Below the pieces are notes generated by a model that worked only from the letters and a program-made list of their open reading frames with translations, had not been told where the DNA came from and made no database searches. A stretch of 13,602 nucleotides of DNA from an uncultured Sulfurimonas sp. (GTDB taxonomy: Bacteria; Campylobacterota; Campylobacteria; Campylobacterales; Sulfurimonadaceae). Location: NCBI GenBank assembly GCA_937914675.1, contig CALDOC010000023.1, positions 1-13,602 of the forward strand, written 5' to 3'. Positions 7,154-13,602 of this stretch are shown here, in pieces (position 1 is the stretch's first letter; the number at the start of each line of letters is the position of its first letter). The position numbers and the translations under genes were made by a program.

Positions 7154-8017
7154 ATGAAATTATTGACAAACGCTTTTTTAACTTTTGGCACGCTGTTTTT
7201 CGCCGCTTGTGGAGAAAATACCACTAACACGGTCGCTCCCGACGTGAACGCCGTAGAGATAAACAGTTCGGACATAATCATGTACTCCACCGATGGCAAC
7301 CTTAGCGTAAGAGCGTTCGCCACTTACACCGATTCCGCGAGAGAAGACGTTACAAATTTTGTCGATTGGGCTAGCTCGAACAGCTCGGTCGCCTCTTCAA
7401 GCGTTGGCGTCATTAGCGCTAACGCTAACGGCGGAGAAACAAACGTAATCGTGAACTATAGCAATTTTAGCGATCAAATGAATGTAAAAGTTATCAAATT
7501 AACGTCTATCAATTACTCAGTTATAGACACCAATTATACGAGCGCGGCGCAAGATATAAACGTTAGTGGAAATTTTGAAAATAACGACGCAAACATTACA
7601 ATGAACGATAATATTACATGGCTTTCAGACGGGAACTCAACAATACAAGAAAGCGACTCTTCACGGATATCCATTATAATTGGAGATCAACAAGCTTTGT
7701 TGTATGGAGTAATGTTTGGAGCGGTCTTTTCTTGTCACCCTATAAGCAAAGAGTTGCTCTCAATCAGTTATTCAGACGTAAACGTCAGTGATTTGGAGAA
7801 CAACCAAACTATTTATATCTATGGAAATTATGAAAACAATGAAACAAACGCAACTTTAATCCATAATATACTTTGGACTTGGGACGCTAATTCGACTATC
7901 GAAGAGGCTAACTCTACGGCGATTGCGTTAAAAATTCATAACGTTCCAACTACGATCACCGCAACAATTTTCCCAGGAACCGATTGCGCCAAAGATTTCA
8001 ATCAAACTTGGCAGTGA
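7154..8017 (+). CDS. Ig-like-repeat lipoprotein rich in bacterial N-glycosylation sequons
   Basis: A 287-residue predicted lipoprotein: residues 1-18 are a signal peptide ending FFAAC, with Cys19 lipidated; Gly20 at +2 suggests sorting to the outer membrane. Residues about 33-115 look like a group 2 bacterial Ig-like (Big_2) domain (VDWASSNSSVASSSVGVISANANG). Residues 118-198 and 203-282 are two copies of a related unit. Aligned without gaps at an offset of 85, residues 118-166 and 203-251 share 22 of 49 identities by hand count, and each unit has one Cys (194 and 278) near its end. There are 13 D/E-X-N-X-S/T sequons, at Asn 37, 49, 127, 136, 147, 161, 210, 217, 229, 232, 246, 253 and 283. 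The protein is probably displayed at the cell surface and glycosylated. TAGGAG lies five bases upstream of the ATG. No specific function can be assigned. Confidence 0.85.
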   Translation: MKLLTNAFLTFGTLFFAACGENTTNTVAPDVNAVEINSSDIIMYSTDGNLSVRAFATYTDSAREDVTNFVDWASSNSSVASSSVGVISANANGGETNVIVNYSNFSDQMNVKVIKLTSINYSVIDTNYTSAAQDINVSGNFENNDANITMNDNITWLSDGNSTIQESDSSRISIIIGDQQALLYGVMFGAVFSCHPISKELLSISYSDVNVSDLENNQTIYIYGNYENNETNATLIHNILWTWDANSTIEEANSTAIALKIHNVPTTITATIFPGTDCAKDFNQTWQ

Positions 8018-8027
8018 GAGAAGAGGC

Positions 8028-9320
8028 TTAAATATTTAAGAGCTCTCTTACCACTTCTCTGTCGTCAAAAGGAAATTTTTCGTCATAGATTATTTGGTAC
8101 GCTTCATCGCCTTTTCCTAAAATGACTACGACGTCTTCGCCTTCTTGCGCGTCGAGCGCCATTTCTATGGCTTTTCTTCTGTTTAGTTCTACGATTACGT
8201 TGGTTTTGTCTTCTATGCCACTTAAGATGTCTTCCACTATCGCTTGAGGGTCTTCATGTCTTGGGTTGTCGCTCGTTACGTAGACTCTCTTTGCCAAAGA
8301 CGCGGCTACTCTTCCCATGAGAGGGCGTTTGCTTACGTCTCTATCTCCACCCGCTCCAAAGACGACTAAAAGCGCTTTCTCTTTTAAGGCGTTGAGAACT
8401 TGTTGCATTCCATCCGGAGTGTGAGCGAAGTCCACTATGACGTTGGGTAAAACGCAAACCTGCTCCATTCTTCCACTGACTCCGGCGAAGTTGTCTACGA
8501 CGTCCGCTATCTCTTCAAGTCTCTTGCCGGTTAAAAGGTGAGTCGCCCCAATGGCCGCCATTAAATTGTACAGATTAAAGAAACCATGAAGCGAGGCGGT
8601 AAAAGGAACTATCTCTTGAAAATGTTGAATGATTCCGCTCGAAGCGTCGTTGAGCGAATACGCCATGAGCCTGTACGTGGCGGGATTTTCAATGCCGTAA
8701 GTGTAGGCGTTTTTAAAGTTGAAGATTGATTTTGGCTCATCTTTGTTCATGAGCTTTTTCCCATTGTCGGAAAAAAACGAATTTTTCACTCTCGCGTACT
8801 CTTCGAGCGTTTTATGATAATCAAGATGGTCTTGCGTAATGTTCGTTAGAATTTTAAGCTCAAAGGTGAGACCTTCGACTCTTTTTTGAACAATCGCGTG
8901 AGAACTTACTTCCATGATAAAAAATTCGCAACCAGCTTGTACCGCTTGATATATATGCTTGTAGGTGTTTAAAACTGAAGGCGTAGTTAACGTTTTTCCT
9001 TCTATGACTTCATCGTTCATAAAGAGACCTCGCGTCCCTTGCATGGCTACCTTGTAACCAAGATCGAGTAAGAAAGAGTAGATGGCGCTTGCGGTCGTGG
9101 TTTTGCCATTCGTTCCCGTAATGCCAACTATTTTAATTTTGTCGACGCCAAAAAGCTCCGCTATCTCTTCTATTTTAATAATGGAATGGGCTTGATTGTC
9201 TTTGGCGTTTTGTAAATATTTCGAATTTTGATTCGTTAGAACAAAAGCGGTTTGGGCGTCGCACTTTGCAGAATTTTCGGTTACGTATTTATACGCTTGA
9301 TTTGGAAGTTCAATCTTCAA
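8028..9320 (-). CDS. murE: UDP-N-acetylmuramoyl-tripeptide synthetase (meso-diaminopimelate-adding)
   Basis: MurE adds the third residue of the peptidoglycan stem peptide in the cytoplasm, using ATP. In this 430-residue version the P-loop GTNGKTT is at 69-75 and TTPS begins at 112. EVSSHAIVQ and NITQDHLDYH follow, then the lysine expected to be carbamylated (Lys179 in RVKNSFF), VIVDFAHTPDGM, and GAGGDRDVSKRPLMG. DNPR at 351-354 is the signature for meso-diaminopimelate rather than lysine. The frame is open to 9428, but those extra 36 codons lie inside the TPR gene. I chose the TTG at 9318-9320 because it gives the conserved-looking KIELPNQAYKYVTENS start and has AAAGG eight bases before it. 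This start overlaps the TPR stop by 11 bases, implying coupled translation. Confidence 0.93.
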   Translation of the reverse strand: MKIELPNQAYKYVTENSAKCDAQTAFVLTNQNSKYLQNAKDNQAHSIIKIEEIAELFGVDKIKIVGITGTNGKTTTASAIYSFLLDLGYKVAMQGTRGLFMNDEVIEGKTLTTPSVLNTYKHIYQAVQAGCEFFIMEVSSHAIVQKRVEGLTFELKILTNITQDHLDYHKTLEEYARVKNSFFSDNGKKLMNKDEPKSIFNFKNAYTYGIENPATYRLMAYSLNDASSGIIQHFQEIVPFTASLHGFFNLYNLMAAIGATHLLTGKRLEEIADVVDNFAGVSGRMEQVCVLPNVIVDFAHTPDGMQQVLNALKEKALLVVFGAGGDRDVSKRPLMGRVAASLAKRVYVTSDNPRHEDPQAIVEDILSGIEDKTNVIVELNRRKAIEMALDAQEGEDVVVILGKGDEAYQIIYDEKFPFDDREVVRELLNI

Positions 9321-9903
9321 TAATTTTGCCTTTTGCAAGTTTTTTAAGTAATTTATGGAGGAGTTTCTCGCTAGGATGCACGCTAAGCGCGTTTTCGAGA
9401 TAACTGAGCGCCATTTCTTCAAAATCATGCTCGATTAAATTATCTAAAAAGTCTAAAAAATCGTCTTTTTTCGTGATGATGACGCGGGTTGAAAACATTA
9501 TGTTTTCAAAAGTTTCTTTAAAGCTTTCTCCACTATCGATAATCGCTCGAAAATCTTGATACATTATGCCATCTTCGAACTCTAATCTATCACGAAGAGG
9601 TTCCGCAAACACTTCGCTTAGTTTATCTAAAGCGCCATTCAAATTTTGCAAAATTTCTTCCATAATCAAATCGGCTTGTTCTTTGTCGTCTTCTCTCAAT
9701 ATTTCATAATAGTCAAATAACGCTTCCGCGCCGCCTTCTCCACTCATGGCCATTTCAGAAAGTATTACGCCATTATAAGCTTCTTTTGAATTTGGGTAAT
9801 TTTGCAAAACTATGGCAAATTTTTCCAAAGCTTTTTTATACTCCGCTTTAGAAAAACTATCTTTTGCTTGCGTTAATATTTTGTGTTTGCTTAAAGTGCT
9901 CAT
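9310..9903 (-). CDS. TPR-containing protein of unknown function, coupled to murE
   Basis: A 197-residue soluble protein without signal peptide or membrane segment. Residues about 8-42 (ILTQAKDSFSKAEYKKALEKFAIVLQNYPNSKEAYNG) form a clear tetratricopeptide repeat, and 165-190 (FEEMALSYLENALSVHPSEKLLHKLLKKL) look like a second, degenerate one. The middle is acidic and helical. TPRs mediate protein contacts; no partner is evident. The gene sits between a NifU-like gene (11 bases upstream) and murE (11-base overlap), so a link to cell-wall synthesis or simply co-expression is possible. Its ribosome site is only a purine run (AAGAAGAA). I do not recognise a named family. Confidence 0.8.
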   Translation of the reverse strand: MSTLSKHKILTQAKDSFSKAEYKKALEKFAIVLQNYPNSKEAYNGVILSEMAMSGEGGAEALFDYYEILREDDKEQADLIMEEILQNLNGALDKLSEVFAEPLRDRLEFEDGIMYQDFRAIIDSGESFKETFENIMFSTRVIITKKDDFLDFLDNLIEHDFEEMALSYLENALSVHPSEKLLHKLLKKLAKGKIIED

Positions 9904-9914
9904 GTTCTTCTTTT

Positions 9915-10190
9915 TTATAAGTTGTCTATATCGTTTTCCATTCCGAATGGAACGTTGATGACGGACAATTCAGGGTGAATGTCCATTCTTAGTTGTCTTT
10001 CAACCCCATACTTAAGCGTGTTTCCACTACTGCCACACCCTACGCAAGCGCCTTTTAGTTGTACGTACACTTTAGAGTTTTTTACCGTTATAAAATCTAT
10101 ATCTCCACCATCAAGCGCTAAAGATGGTCTAACCTTGTCAATAACCGTTTTTACTGGGCCTAGTAACTCTTCATCAGAAAATGGAATCAT
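9915..10190 (-). CDS. NifU-like C-terminal domain Fe-S scaffold protein
   Basis: A 91-residue stand-alone NifU C-terminal domain (Nfu type). Family members carry and transfer Fe-S clusters to target proteins in the cytoplasm. The core LALDGGDIDFITV is at 24-36, and the two cluster cysteines are Cys49 and Cys52 in GACVGCGSSGNTLKYGVERQL; both are needed for a cluster bridging two subunits. It lacks the N-terminal IscU-like part of full NifU, as is normal for this small type. AAAGGA lies upstream of the ATG at good spacing. It appears to be the first gene of a nfu-TPR-murE transcript. In the 84 bases before it I see only AT-rich DNA and no convincing promoter box. Confidence 0.92.
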   Translation of the reverse strand: MIPFSDEELLGPVKTVIDKVRPSLALDGGDIDFITVKNSKVYVQLKGACVGCGSSGNTLKYGVERQLRMDIHPELSVINVPFGMENDIDNL

Positions 10191-10269
10191 TTGTATCCTT
10201 TAAATATCATATATTTTTCAATAGACGTAAAATATGACAAATTTGCTTAATACGTCCTAAATATTTTAA

Positions 10270-10292
10270 CTAGCTTAACTCTTTAATGCTAG
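10270..10292 (-). terminator. Hairpin at the end of the aldo/keto reductase gene
   Basis: On the - strand, CTAGCATTAA and TTAAGCTAG pair with one bulged A around an AGAG loop, and TTAAAATATTT follows. The stem overlaps the stop codon. It has the form of an intrinsic terminator separating this gene from the nfu transcript, but its U-tract is broken by As. Confidence 0.5.
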
Positions 10293-11492
10293 AATTTCCG
10301 CAACGTAAGAAGCTTTTCTCATGCCAACGAGTATGTAGTCAACGCTTTCATTGTTCAATAAAAACTTGATCGAGCAATCTTGTAGGGTAGACTCGCACTC
10401 TTTAAACGTTTCTTGCAAAGCCACTCTTGTGTTTTTAGAACATTCGTAAGATACCATCTTTCTATACTCTACAAAAAACATATCAATGTATTTTAGCATT
10501 GTTTCGAGTGTTTCTTCGTCAATTTTCTCTAAAGTCTTTTTAATATGCGGTAATATTTGAGAGTAAAGAAAAGCGTCGAAGTCTCCAATCCATCCAAACT
10601 TGCGTTTGTTTAAATCCAACTCTTCAAAGAGGTTGTACAACGGTTTTAACAAATCGTTGTCGCAAACGTCTAAGAGTTCATTCAAGTGATGATAGTACTC
10701 GCTACTCTCGTCATAATCGGCGAGTCTATACATCAGACTCTCTTTTTGAGCGTTAAGAGGACGATTCGCTAATACTCTGAGACCATTGTTCTTAGCCCAT
10801 GACGCGCATTTTAGTCCCTCTCTCTCTAAAATATTTATAGGAAGTTGTAGAGTGGTGAGATTATGAGTATCGTTGCCAACTCTCTCGCTTGCGCGATCCG
10901 CTAAAGTGATTAAATCTTCATAAGGCAAAAATTCAGGGTCGTTTTGGGTTTTGGCAAAACTATTGGAGCTAATTCCATAAGAGCCTATTCTCCCATTTTT
11001 GACCTCTTCTTCCAAGCCTACGAAAGCTTCAAAAAGCCTATCGTACATGGTGTCTAAAATCTCGTCTCTAGGAACATTTTTATTTATGGCGTTAAGTATA
11101 AAGTATTCAGGATTGTGAATGAGATAACAATCAATTTTTTCAACTTCTAATCGCGATAAAGATTTTGTTAGTTGCTCTTTCATAAAAGAAGTAGCTATGG
11201 AGTGAAAACAGTGGTCGCTAAACTCTACAACGCTTTCATAAGGAGTTTCTTTATGGGTTTGCATATTTGAGCCCTGTATGTAACCATATTTACTTACGAT
11301 TTCCACTCTTTTTTTAACGTCGTCGTCAAATTCTCTAAACGCGAGAGCGATTGCTCTCTCAGCGGAGCCATCCATGTAATTTGACGAAGTGTCTATCATG
11401 GTTACGCCGGAATCTATGGCTTCTCGAAGCGCTTGAACGTGTTGTGGGTTTTGATCTGTTATTCTGTAAGTTCCAAATGCGAAATTACTCAT
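10275..11492 (-). CDS. Aldo/keto reductase with a long helical insertion
   Basis: A 405-residue NAD(P)H-dependent oxidoreductase of the aldo/keto reductase superfamily. The catalytic tetrad is intact: Asp34 (MIDTSSNY), Tyr39, Lys68 (VEIVSKYGY) and His126 (CYLIHNPEY). The barrel continues through GRIGSYGISSNSF, LTTLQLPINILE and LRVLANRPLNA, and the family's cofactor-loop end is seen in VDYILVGMRKASYVAEIL. Between about 250 and 372 there is an acidic, mostly helical stretch that makes the protein some 80 residues longer than typical members (310-330). The open frame reaches 11582, but I chose the ATG at 11492: it begins the conserved SNFAFGTYRIT strand and has AGGAT seven bases upstream, while the longer form would translate the rplQ terminator hairpin. 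A TAAAAT at 11521-11526 (-) may be its -10. The substrate is unknown. Confidence 0.88.
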   Translation of the reverse strand: MSNFAFGTYRITDQNPQHVQALREAIDSGVTMIDTSSNYMDGSAERAIALAFREFDDDVKKRVEIVSKYGYIQGSNMQTHKETPYESVVEFSDHCFHSIATSFMKEQLTKSLSRLEVEKIDCYLIHNPEYFILNAINKNVPRDEILDTMYDRLFEAFVGLEEEVKNGRIGSYGISSNSFAKTQNDPEFLPYEDLITLADRASERVGNDTHNLTTLQLPINILEREGLKCASWAKNNGLRVLANRPLNAQKESLMYRLADYDESSEYYHHLNELLDVCDNDLLKPLYNLFEELDLNKRKFGWIGDFDAFLYSQILPHIKKTLEKIDEETLETMLKYIDMFFVEYRKMVSYECSKNTRVALQETFKECESTLQDCSIKFLLNNESVDYILVGMRKASYVAEILALKS

Positions 11493-11551
11493 GATAAATC
11501 CTATATTGAATGTTTGAAGTATTTTAGAATTGGGAAGTTTTGAGGTAGTAA

Positions 11552-11580
11552 GAGACGCAAAGAGGTACTCTTTGCGTCTC
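11552..11580 (-). terminator. Strong hairpin ending the rpsD-rpoA-rplQ operon
   Basis: GAGACGCAAAGA and TCTTTGCGTCTC form a perfect 12-bp stem, with one more G-C pair closing a GTA loop. It starts nine bases after the rplQ stop. The base run that follows on the - strand (TTACTACCTC) is not T-rich, so it is an atypical intrinsic terminator; mRNA 3'-end protection is an alternative role. Confidence 0.7.
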
Positions 11581-11589
11581 ATGGACGAA

Positions 11590-11940
11590 TTACACTAATT
11601 CGATAAACGCCATTGTAGTCGCGTCGCCACGACGAATGCGAGTTCTAGTAATTCTAGTATATCCACCAGGACGATCAACGTACTTAGGAGCTATTTCATT
11701 TACTAAAGTTTTAGTTGCTTCTTTACTTTGAAGCGCCGCAAATACCGTTCTATGAGCATTTGAGTCATTCTTACCTGCAATTGTAATCAATTTTTCAACG
11801 TAAGAACGCAACTCTTTTGCTTTAATAACGGTAGTTTCAATTTTACCATGTTCAATTAACGAAATACTAAGGTTCATAAGTAAAGCTGCACGGTGTGAGC
11901 TTGTACGACCTAGTTTACGATATCCATGACGATGTCTCAT
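11590..11940 (-). CDS. rplQ: 50S ribosomal protein L17
   Basis: A 116-residue L17, which binds 23S rRNA near the peptide exit tunnel of the large subunit. It opens with the family signature MRHRHGYRKLGRTSSHRAALLMNL and contains HGKIETTVIKAKELRSYVEKLIT and the closing DRPGGYTRITRTRIRRGDATTMAFIEL. The length is normal for species lacking the C-terminal extension. GAGGAAG lies just before the ATG, within the 13-base gap after rpoA. It is the last gene of the alpha-type ribosomal cluster and is followed by a strong hairpin. Confidence 0.98.
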   Translation of the reverse strand: MRHRHGYRKLGRTSSHRAALLMNLSISLIEHGKIETTVIKAKELRSYVEKLITIAGKNDSNAHRTVFAALQSKEATKTLVNEIAPKYVDRPGGYTRITRTRIRRGDATTMAFIELV

Positions 11941-11953
11941 ATATCTTCCTCTA

Positions 11954-12952
11954 TTAAGCTTGTAAAGCTTCTATTTTCTTTTTTAATGCGGTTACTACGT
12001 CATCAGCAAGATCAGCTCCAACTGCAAAACCAAACTCTTGCACTTTTTCAATAATCTCATCGTATGATTTTTTACCTAGGTTCTTAACATTTTTTAAGTC
12101 GTTAGTACTCATCAATATTATTTCACCTATTAGTTTTATGTTTGAACGGTCAAGACAGTTATAACTACGAGCGCTTAAACCTAGACTGTCTATGTTTGTA
12201 GCCAATCTTTTAAGATCGGGCGACTCTTCAGCTCTCTCTATGGTCGCTGGCGCTTTTATGCTAATCTCAGAATTAAATACGGCAAGTTGCGCGTACATAA
12301 CTTCTAAAGAATTTCTAAACGCGTTGATTGGAGATATTTGTCCGTCAGTTCTGATATTTATTACAACTCTTTCAAAATTTGGATTATCTTCTACAAGAAC
12401 GTTTTCAATTTTATAAGTTGCGCTTCTTACTGGAGTAAAATAAGCGTCTAAGGCTATATAACCATCTTCTAACTCTTCATAAGTGTCTTCACTAGCGACA
12501 TACCCTATGCCTTGAGCGATTCTAAGGCTAAAGTTAAGAGTAGAATCTTCATTTAAAGTCGCAAGTGGAGCCGCTGTGGTTACCACTTCAACTTCATCAT
12601 TGCTAAGGTCTGCGCCTGTAATGGTGCATGGTCCAGCAAAAGAGTAGTTAATCTCCGCTTCAGTTGCGTTGTTATTGAGTTTAAAGCGAATCTCTTTAAG
12701 ATTTAAGATAAAATCAGAAATATCTTCAAGCATACCACGAACCGAGTCAAACTCATGTTTAGCGCCATCTATTTTTATAGCGATTGGCGCGAAGCCAACT
12801 GAGCTACTTAATAGAAAACGGCGAAGTGGATGAGCTAAAGAGATAGCGTATCCAGTTTCAAACGGATACGCCATTATATTAGCTTCATTCTCACTAATTT
12901 GTTCTACCTCAAATTCTTGAGGAGCGAGAGGAGTAGTTTTAATCTTTTTCAT
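11954..12952 (-). CDS. rpoA: DNA-directed RNA polymerase subunit alpha
   Basis: Full-length 332-residue alpha subunit. The N-terminal dimerisation and assembly domain (about 20-232) includes GYAISLAHPLRRFLLSS at 34-50, used in alpha-alpha contact and beta binding. The C-terminal domain (about 247-312) is joined by an acidic linker and holds LGLSARSYNCL and NLGKKSYDEI. Arg262 and Asn265 match the UP-element DNA contacts Arg265 and Asn268 of E. coli, and Gly293-Lys294-Lys295-Ser296 complete the DNA-binding surface. It therefore should recognise upstream AT-rich promoter elements and regulators normally. The neighbours rpsD (18 bases upstream) and rplQ (13 bases downstream) are the usual ones. 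Confidence 0.98.
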   Translation of the reverse strand: MKKIKTTPLAPQEFEVEQISENEANIMAYPFETGYAISLAHPLRRFLLSSSVGFAPIAIKIDGAKHEFDSVRGMLEDISDFILNLKEIRFKLNNNATEAEINYSFAGPCTITGADLSNDEVEVVTTAAPLATLNEDSTLNFSLRIAQGIGYVASEDTYEELEDGYIALDAYFTPVRSATYKIENVLVEDNPNFERVVINIRTDGQISPINAFRNSLEVMYAQLAVFNSEISIKAPATIERAEESPDLKRLATNIDSLGLSARSYNCLDRSNIKLIGEIILMSTNDLKNVKNLGKKSYDEIIEKVQEFGFAVGADLADDVVTALKKKIEALQA

Positions 12953-12970
12953 AAACGCCCTTTATAATTA

Positions 12971-13597
12971 CTATTTAGAGTAAAGCTCAACGATTAAACG
13001 TTCTTCAACTGGAATAACAACTTCATCACGCTCTGGTAAACGAGTAAAAATACCAAATAATTTTTCAGAGTCAATGTCAACCCATGGCGCAAGACCAGTT
13101 TGATTTGTTAATTCTACAGCGCGAACAATTTGTGGATTGCTTTTACTAGACTCGCGAACTTCTACTTTCTGACCGGCTTTAAGGCGGTAAGAAGGAATGT
13201 CAAGTTTTTTCCCATCAACAAGTATATGACCATGAGTCACAAGCTGACGAGCGAAACGACGAGTAGACGCAAATCCCATACGATAAACAACGTTATCAAG
13301 TCTGCTTTCTATTAAAGTAATAAGGTTTGTACCCGTATTGCCTTCTCTTCTTTTAGCTTCAACGAATATGGCTCGGAATTGCTTTTCAGAAATTCCATAC
13401 ATGAATTTCGCTTTTTGCTTTTCATTAAGTTGTAAACCAAACTCGGAAACTTTTTTACGACGCTGACCATGTTGACCAGGACCGTAAGGTCTTTTTTCTA
13501 ACGCTGATTTACCAGCTAAACGACGCTCACCTTTAAGGTTAAGACTTACACCAAATCTTCTTTCGATTTTTTCTACTGGACCTCTATATCTTGCCAT
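12971..13597 (-). CDS. rpsD: 30S ribosomal protein S4
   Basis: A complete 208-residue S4, a primary 16S rRNA binder that nucleates small-subunit assembly and in many bacteria represses translation of its own operon. It shows the N-terminal MARYRGPVEKIERRFG and PYGPGQHGQRRKKVSEFGLQL, the S4 RNA-binding domain at about 98-160 (SRLDNVVYRMGFASTRRFARQLVTHGHI), and the closing VEERLIVELYSK. The N-terminal part has no cysteines, so it is the zinc-free form. Only five bases lie upstream of the ATG in this window, so its ribosome site and any autoregulatory structure are outside. rpsK and rpsM are expected next. Confidence 0.98.
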   Translation of the reverse strand: MARYRGPVEKIERRFGVSLNLKGERRLAGKSALEKRPYGPGQHGQRRKKVSEFGLQLNEKQKAKFMYGISEKQFRAIFVEAKRREGNTGTNLITLIESRLDNVVYRMGFASTRRFARQLVTHGHILVDGKKLDIPSYRLKAGQKVEVRESSKSNPQIVRAVELTNQTGLAPWVDIDSEKLFGIFTRLPERDEVVIPVEERLIVELYSK

Positions 13598-13602
13598 CAG
13601 TA

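Noticed and set aside
8018..8045. Palindrome CTTAAATATTTAAG at the convergent ends of the lipoprotein gene and murE, as a terminator
   Set aside because: The stem is all A/T apart from the end pair, it lies mostly in the last murE codons, and neither side has a T-run. A weak role cannot be excluded.
10191..10274. Possible promoter boxes (TATGAT, TATTTT on the - strand) before the NifU-like gene
   Set aside because: TATGAT lies too close to the start codon and overlaps the ribosome-site region; the other has no -35 and no TG extension. A promoter is expected here but I cannot place it.
11493..11582. A 30-codon longer N-terminus for the aldo/keto reductase
   Set aside because: It would translate the rplQ terminator hairpin, is not family-like, and the inner ATG has a good ribosome site.
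1..13602. Insertion sequences, CRISPR arrays, tRNA or rRNA genes
   Set aside because: I saw no transposase, no regularly spaced repeats and no RNA gene signature on either strand.

Overview
The window looks like a core-genome stretch of a Campylobacterota (epsilonproteobacterial) chromosome, most probably a Sulfurimonas-like lineage. I infer this from the order rpsD-rpoA-rplQ, from the tight run (2Fe-2S) ferredoxin-panD-ybaB/ebfC-double-PDZ protein-ispA-tkt, from a short MurE with a diaminopimelate-type motif, from the AT-rich DNA, and from promoters that show a clear TATAAT -10 box but no obvious -35. The genus is a guess from memory of gene order and protein style; the phylum is fairly secure.

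Layout. 1-1517 (+): the C-terminal part of an AstE/aspartoacylase-family zinc hydrolase, followed two bases later by an M42-type metallopeptidase. 1518-1615: a convergent gap with a weak hairpin and a perfect 26-bp palindrome. 1616-6448 (-): a six-gene operon in transcription order ferredoxin, panD, ybaB/ebfC, PDZ protein, ispA, tkt, with gaps or overlaps of only a few bases. 6449-6587: a divergent promoter region with two nearly mirror-image extended -10 boxes. 6588-8017 (+): a small outer-membrane beta-barrel protein and a lipoprotein with Ig-like repeats. 8028-10190 (-): NifU-like scaffold, TPR protein, murE. 10275-11492 (-): an unusually long aldo/keto reductase. 11552-11580: a strong hairpin closing the ribosomal operon. 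11590-13597 (-): rplQ, rpoA and rpsD, the end of an S10/spc/alpha-type cluster whose promoter lies outside the window.

Most genes are housekeeping: pantothenate, isoprenoid, pentose-phosphate and peptidoglycan synthesis, Fe-S assembly, transcription and translation. Three genes use non-ATG starts by my reading (TTG for the barrel protein, TTG for murE, GTG for the PDZ protein), and two gene starts (panD, aldo/keto reductase) lie well inside the longest open frame.

The best candidate for something undescribed is the lipoprotein at 7154-8017. It carries 13 copies of the bacterial PglB-type N-glycosylation sequon D/E-X-N-X-S/T in 287 residues. Of its 19 plain N-X-S/T sites, 13 have Asp or Glu at -2, although Asp plus Glu make up only about 11% of the protein. 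It also contains a clear internal duplication. This suggests a heavily N-glycosylated surface lipoprotein made together with a small outer-membrane barrel protein.
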